19,627 nt of DNA from Balneolales bacterium (GTDB lineage Bacteria; Bacteroidota; Rhodothermia; Balneolales; Natronogracilivirgulaceae). Below, one piece after another: positions 15,957 to 19,627 of this stretch. The notes under the pieces were generated by a model. The model was not told the DNA's origin. It made no database searches and saw only the letters and a program-made list of their open reading frames with translations. The DNA is taken from positions 1-19,627 of the forward strand of contig SLQI01000330.1 of NCBI GenBank assembly GCA_007131535.1, given 5' to 3'. Numbering within the stretch: the stretch's first letter is position 1; each line of letters opens with the position of its first letter. The translations under genes were made by a program, and so were the position numbers.

Positions 15957-17018
15957 ATGAAACAATTCAGTTTTTTAACGATGATACTGGTTCTGGCTTT
16001 GGCCATAACTTCGTGCGACAGGGATTTGGGTCCGGTGATCAGTGATTCGCCGGAAGCCCCGTCCATTCAAAGCCCGGGAGATGGTGAAAGCTATGAGCTC
16101 ACAGAAGATATGGCCGATGAAGTGCTGTTCACAATTGAATGGTCCCGTGCAGATTTCGGCTATCAGGCTGGAATTCAATATGAAGTCCAACTGGGAGCAA
16201 CCGGGGATAACTTTGAGAGTCCCTCCAGGTTGGGTACCACCTTTGATACTTCCTACGATCTTTTGGTCTCCCAGTTGAACAGTACATTACGCTTCAGAGG
16301 ATTTCAACCGGAAGAAGAAGCGCATGTACAGATCAGAGTGGCTGCAAAACTCGACGGTGCCAGAGGACAGGAAGCTTATTCCGAACCAATATCATTGTAT
16401 GTGACCCCATACGATGTGGTTATAGTTTTTCCTGAGCTGGAAGTTCCGGGAAACTATCAGGAAGCAAGCAACTACGGTTCAAACTGGTCGCCCGGTGATG
16501 AAAATATCGCCCGTCTGTATTCATTTGATGACGATGATCAATACGAAGGCTACGTATACATGGCCGATGATGATAGTGAATTCAAATTCACCCAGGGTGG
16601 CTCATGGGATGTAAACTGGGGCGATGATGATGCCGACGGGACATTGCAGGCCGACGGAGCCAACATCGAACGGGACGCGGGCTATTATCGCATAACTGTA
16701 GATCTCAATGAATTAACCTATGAAGTCATCCCGACTGAGTGGGGAATCGTTGGTGATGCCACCCCGGGTGGCTGGGACGAAGATACGGTAATGGAGTATG
16801 ACCCTGATGAGCACATCTGGAGCATCACCACGGATCTTATCGAAGGGGAGATGAAGTTCAGAGCCAATAATGACTGGGATCTGAACTACGGTGATAACGA
16901 AGGCAATCTCATGCTTGACTGGGACGGAGCAGATAATTCGATAGAGGAAGCCGGGAATTACACTATTACAGTCGATTTGAATAATGCCCCCTTTTCCTAT
17001 CGACTTGATATGAATTAA
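15957..17018 (+). CDS. susE: SusE-like starch-binding outer-membrane lipoprotein
   Basis: The 353-residue protein has a lipoprotein signal ending LAITSC (Cys20). An N-terminal Ig-like SusE domain covers about 25-155 (PEAPSIQSPGDGESYELTED). Two related carbohydrate-binding modules follow: about 159-255 with KFTQGGSWDVNWGD and GYYRITVDLNELTYEV, and about 260-353 with KFRANNDWDLNYGDN and GNYTITVDLNNAPFSYRL. The two modules repeat the same strand order and W-D-x-N-(W/Y)-G-D motif, so they arose by duplication. SusE/SusF proteins hold starch at the cell surface through such modules and do not cut it. It is the last gene of the susCDE operon, with a terminator 10 bp after the stop. It has fewer modules than a SusF, and no susF-like lipoprotein follows. 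Confidence 0.88.
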   Translation: MKQFSFLTMILVLALAITSCDRDLGPVISDSPEAPSIQSPGDGESYELTEDMADEVLFTIEWSRADFGYQAGIQYEVQLGATGDNFESPSRLGTTFDTSYDLLVSQLNSTLRFRGFQPEEEAHVQIRVAAKLDGARGQEAYSEPISLYVTPYDVVIVFPELEVPGNYQEASNYGSNWSPGDENIARLYSFDDDDQYEGYVYMADDDSEFKFTQGGSWDVNWGDDDADGTLQADGANIERDAGYYRITVDLNELTYEVIPTEWGIVGDATPGGWDEDTVMEYDPDEHIWSITTDLIEGEMKFRANNDWDLNYGDNEGNLMLDWDGADNSIEEAGNYTITVDLNNAPFSYRLDMN

Positions 17019-17028
17019 CATTCACCAT

Positions 17029-17065
17029 AAAGGCTGCCTTTACACATATAGGAAGGCAGCCTTTT
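17029..17065 (+). terminator. Intrinsic terminator after susE
   Basis: A perfect 12-bp stem, AAAGGCTGCCTT with AAGGCAGCCTTT, surrounds a 12-nt loop and continues into a T-rich stretch (TTTTCTTT). The A-rich 5' arm might also allow termination from the other strand, but no gene points that way. Confidence 0.88.
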
Positions 17066-17089
17066 CTTTACATATACAACGTATCCGAA

Positions 17090-18136
17090 TTGGGCTCAAC
17101 AATCTACGATATCGCAAGAGAGGCCGGCGTAAGTATAGCCACCGTTTCGAGGGTTTTTAATGACAGCCCCAGGGTAACTCCGGCTACCAGAGACAAGGTA
17201 TTGGCCGTGGCCGCCCGGTTCGGATATCACCCCAGAGCGCTGGCTCAAAGTCTGGCTCGGCGAAAAACCAGGTTGATAACGGCGATCGTGCCGATCATCT
17301 CCAATTACTACTTTATGGAAGTATTGGCCGGTATGCAGGATCAGCTGGCAGAAAGTGAGTTTTACCTGCAGATTTCCAACATCAAAACAACCGGAGAGGT
17401 GCGTGGGGATGATGTGCGCAACCAGGTAGAAGATATTTTTAAACGAGGCATGTCCGACGGCTATATCATTATTTCAATTCATTTTGATGAAGCCGACTGG
17501 GAAAATCTTAAAAAGTATGATCGCCCCATCACATTGCTGGATGAATATTATTCCGGCTATGATTCGGTTTCGGTGGATAGCATAGAGGGAGGATATGTTG
17601 CCACAAAAAGCCTGATTGATCAGGGCTATAAAAAAATTGCGATGATTTGCGCAGTTGCAGATACCAAACCGGTAGTTGAACGCAGTGCGGGATTCCGAAA
17701 AGCCCTTGAACAGGCCGGTCTGCCTTATGAAGAAGCGTTGCTATTTTACGGTACCGATATTAAACGGGACGGGCATACCGAATTGAACGGATATCAGGCA
17801 ATGAAAGCCATTCTGGAATGCGGCAGGGAATTTGAAGCGGTATTTTGCAATTCAGACATCCAGGCGCTGGGAGCGCTTAAAGCGATGCAGGAGTATCAGA
17901 AGTATTTGGCCATTATCGGATTTGACGATCTCAGCTTCTCAGAGTTTTTGGGTCTGTCAACCATGAGGCAGCCCATGTATGAAATGGGCAAAATTGCGAT
18001 CGACAAAATCATCAACCGGATTAACCACCCCGAAACGGATATAACCCATACCATCTTTTCTCCCCGGCTCATTATCCGCAACAGCTCCCTTACCACAGAT
18101 CCCGAACTTGCCGCCAAAGTTGAAAAAGTCGGTTAG
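17090..18136 (+). CDS. LacI/GalR-family transcriptional repressor, copy 2
   Basis: The 348-residue protein is a paralogue of the LacI protein at 6298, about 76 percent identical by hand alignment over the first 335 residues. The first helix-turn-helix, including the recognition helix SIATVSR, is identical, and the hinge AQSLARRKT is the same. The sensor domain shares long identical blocks (AVFCNSDIQALGALKAMQ, MRQPMYEMGKIA) and differs most at about 205-230 and at the C-terminus. The start is again TTG (17090); no in-frame ATG lies between the susE stop and the helix-turn-helix. It sits 25 bp after the susE terminator and 187 bp before the GH13 lipoprotein gene. No separate promoter was recognised, so read-through from susCDE is possible. 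It probably binds the same operator as copy 1; a different effector or affinity is a reasonable guess. Confidence 0.93.
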   Translation: MGSTIYDIAREAGVSIATVSRVFNDSPRVTPATRDKVLAVAARFGYHPRALAQSLARRKTRLITAIVPIISNYYFMEVLAGMQDQLAESEFYLQISNIKTTGEVRGDDVRNQVEDIFKRGMSDGYIIISIHFDEADWENLKKYDRPITLLDEYYSGYDSVSVDSIEGGYVATKSLIDQGYKKIAMICAVADTKPVVERSAGFRKALEQAGLPYEEALLFYGTDIKRDGHTELNGYQAMKAILECGREFEAVFCNSDIQALGALKAMQEYQKYLAIIGFDDLSFSEFLGLSTMRQPMYEMGKIAIDKIINRINHPETDITHTIFSPRLIIRNSSLTTDPELAAKVEKVG

Positions 18137-18161
18137 GGATAGTTTCAAAGACAGATGTTTA

Positions 18162-18199
18162 TTTTACCGCGGATATACACGGATTTTAGTCTGATAAAA
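18162..18199. repeat. ACCGCGGAT/ACACGGAT-type dispersed repeat fragment
   Basis: TTTTACCGCGGATATACACGGATTTTAGTCTGATAAAA contains two CGGAT units 12 bp apart with T-rich ends. Phrases of the type ACCGCGGATTACACGGATT are scattered in intergenic DNA of many bacteria. That link is from memory and not verified here. Confidence 0.35.
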
Positions 18200-18200
18200 T

Positions 18201-18228
18201 TTGAAGAAGGTCTGTGTCTCAATATATT
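18201..18228 (+). promoter_or_regulatory. Predicted promoter of the GH13 lipoprotein gene
   Basis: TTGAAG (18201-18206), a 16-nt spacer and TATATT (18223-18228), the same spacing and -10 hexamer as the predicted susC promoter but without the LacI-type palindrome in the spacer. The leader would be about 90 nt. Confidence 0.35.
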
Positions 18229-18323
18229 ACAACCGGACTGAAGATGTATCTTAAATAATAACTATATCAGATAATTGGTATTTATCTCTCCGATATCCGG
18301 GGTAGTTCGGTTTATATTCAATA

Positions 18324-19627
18324 ATGAGTCACAGCTATATGAAACAGTTTTTTCCAATTGCGATAATCTGCCTTGTATTATTATTTGTTTTAACCCATTG
18401 CGGCAATGATCCATACAGTGTTCCTGATGACGTGCCGCAGGATGATCTAACCTCCATGCCGGATTGGGCCAAAGAAGCCGTCTGGTATCAAATCATGGTG
18501 GAGCGCTTCCGCGACGGAGATCCTGATAACAACCCAACCCTTGAAACCATCGAGGGATCCTGGCCGCACAATAAGCCCGAAAGCTGGCAGCCCACCCCAT
18601 GGGGCCACGATTGGTATGCCATGGAACACTGGGCCGAAGAAAGCGGGAAAGACTTTTATGAAACCGTTCATATGCGCCGATATGGCGGGGATTTGCAGGG
18701 GGTGATCGATAAAATGGATCACATTGAAGACCTTGGAATTACGGCAATTTATTTCAACCCGCTGAATGATTCACCTTCCCTGCACAAGTACGATCCGCGG
18801 AGTTATCACCACATCGATGTCAACTTTGGTCCCGACCCCGAAGGTGATATGGAATTGATCGAACAGGAAGATCCCGCCGATCCGGATACCTGGGTGTGGA
18901 CCTCGGCCGACAGTCTGTTTCTGGAGGTGATCCGCGAAGCACACGATCGGGATATCCGGGTGATCATGGATTATTCCTGGAATCACACCGGAAGCGAGTT
19001 CTGGGCATTTCAGGATGTGGTGGAAAACCAGGAAGAGTCGGATTTCAAGGACTGGTATAACATCTATTCGTTTGAGGATGAAGAGGAAGGCACCGAATTT
19101 TCGTATCAAAAGTGGGCGGGAGTGCCGGAATTGCCGGAGTTCAAGATATTTGACGGTCCCGACGAAATTCCCCATGCGGAGCCTTATGAAGGTAATCTGC
19201 ATCCGGAGCTGAAGCGCCACATATTCGCCGTAACCCGCCGCTGGCTCGACCCCAAAGGCGACGGCAGTCTCGAAGGCGGAGTCGACGGCTTCCGGCTTGA
19301 TGTTGCCGAGCTGCTCCCGATGGGGTTCTGGCGGGATTATCGAAAATATGTGCGGAGTATCAATCCGGAGGCCTATATGGTAGCCGAACTCTGGTGGGAC
19401 GACTGGCCGGAAGTACTGCTCGACCCCACTCCCTGGCTGGAAGATTACGTGTTTGATGCCGCAATGAACTATCGTTGGTATATGCCCTCCCGTAGTTATT
19501 TTGCCGGAACCGAACCACGGATCACCTCCCCGTCCGATTACGTGGATCACCTTGACTCAGTCCACACCGAGTTGACCGATGAGCAGTGGCGGGGTTCAAT
19601 GAATGTGACCACCACGCATGATACTCC
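18324..19627 (+). CDS. GH13 alpha-amylase-family lipoprotein, 3'-truncated by window end
   Basis: The frame is open to the end of the window (434 whole codons, C-terminus missing). The start is ATG 18324, or more likely ATG 18339, which gives MKQFF followed by a hydrophobic stretch. The signal ends LTHC (Cys26 from the first ATG), a lipobox with an unusual histidine before the cysteine. The GH13 barrel begins near residue 48 (WAKEAVWYQIMVERFRDGD). Conserved regions are DYSWNH (216-221), GFRLD with nucleophile Asp326, VAEL with acid/base Glu355, and the THD with Asp433 just at the window edge, so all three catalytic residues are present. It should hydrolyse alpha-glucan oligosaccharides at the outer membrane or in the periplasm, like SusG or a cyclomaltodextrinase; the exact subfamily is not decided. 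It follows the second LacI gene by 187 bp, echoing the LacI-GH13 order at 6298-10314. Confidence 0.9.
   Translation, partial: MSHSYMKQFFPIAIICLVLLFVLTHCGNDPYSVPDDVPQDDLTSMPDWAKEAVWYQIMVERFRDGDPDNNPTLETIEGSWPHNKPESWQPTPWGHDWYAMEHWAEESGKDFYETVHMRRYGGDLQGVIDKMDHIEDLGITAIYFNPLNDSPSLHKYDPRSYHHIDVNFGPDPEGDMELIEQEDPADPDTWVWTSADSLFLEVIREAHDRDIRVIMDYSWNHTGSEFWAFQDVVENQEESDFKDWYNIYSFEDEEEGTEFSYQKWAGVPELPEFKIFDGPDEIPHAEPYEGNLHPELKRHIFAVTRRWLDPKGDGSLEGGVDGFRLDVAELLPMGFWRDYRKYVRSINPEAYMVAELWWDDWPEVLLDPTPWLEDYVFDAAMNYRWYMPSRSYFAGTEPRITSPSDYVDHLDSVHTELTDEQWRGSMNVTTTHDT

Noticed and set aside
18771..19550. Antisense open frame (259 codons) opposite the GH13 lipoprotein
   Set aside because: The sense strand carries the GH13 catalytic regions in order; the antisense frame is a by-product of its codon use.
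1..19627. Mobile elements, CRISPR arrays, tRNA or rRNA genes
   Set aside because: I saw no transposase, integrase, regularly spaced repeats, terminal repeats with target duplications, or tRNA-like folds ending in CCA on either strand.

Overview
The window looks like chromosomal DNA from the Bacteroidota/Rhodothermota/Balneolota side of the FCB group. The evidence is a SusC/SusD pair, three proteins with type IX secretion (T9SS) style C-terminal sorting tails (two with the NYPNPFNP signature), a PorV/PorQ-family outer-membrane protein, and several genes without a clear Shine-Dalgarno sequence. The secreted proteins are strongly acidic and almost free of cysteine, which would suit a moderately halophilic Balneolota-like bacterium. 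That placement is inferred from style and was not tested. All recognised genes lie on the + strand.

Left part (1-6194): the 3' end of a large T9SS-sorted surface protein of unknown function, a PorV/PorQ-family barrel, and a secreted protein of four divergent starch-binding-like modules with its own T9SS tail. A strong intrinsic terminator closes this part.

Middle part (6195-10391): a LacI-family repressor (TTG start) followed 48 bp later by a large secreted GH13 alpha-glucan hydrolase with a T9SS tail, closed by a second strong terminator.

Regulatory gap (10392-11326): about 0.9 kb without a convincing gene. It holds a perfect 14-bp LacI-type operator placed exactly between a -35-like and a -10-like box, a hairpin just downstream, and about 460 nt of leader before susC.

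Right part (11327-19627): susC, susD and susE as a tight operon ending in a terminator; a second LacI-family repressor about three quarters identical to the first, also starting with TTG; then a GH13 lipoprotein cut by the window end.

Together, positions 6298 to the end form a starch/maltodextrin utilisation locus. Surface GH13 enzymes cut the polymer, SusD and SusE (and possibly the T9SS-sorted multi-module protein) hold it, SusC imports oligosaccharides using TonB energy, and two closely related LacI repressors probably sense a sugar and control the susCDE promoter. The unusual points are the duplicated LacI-GH13 pairing on both sides of susCDE, with one enzyme sent out by T9SS and the other by the lipoprotein route, and the well-placed operator. 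I saw no tRNA, rRNA, CRISPR array, insertion sequence or phage gene.
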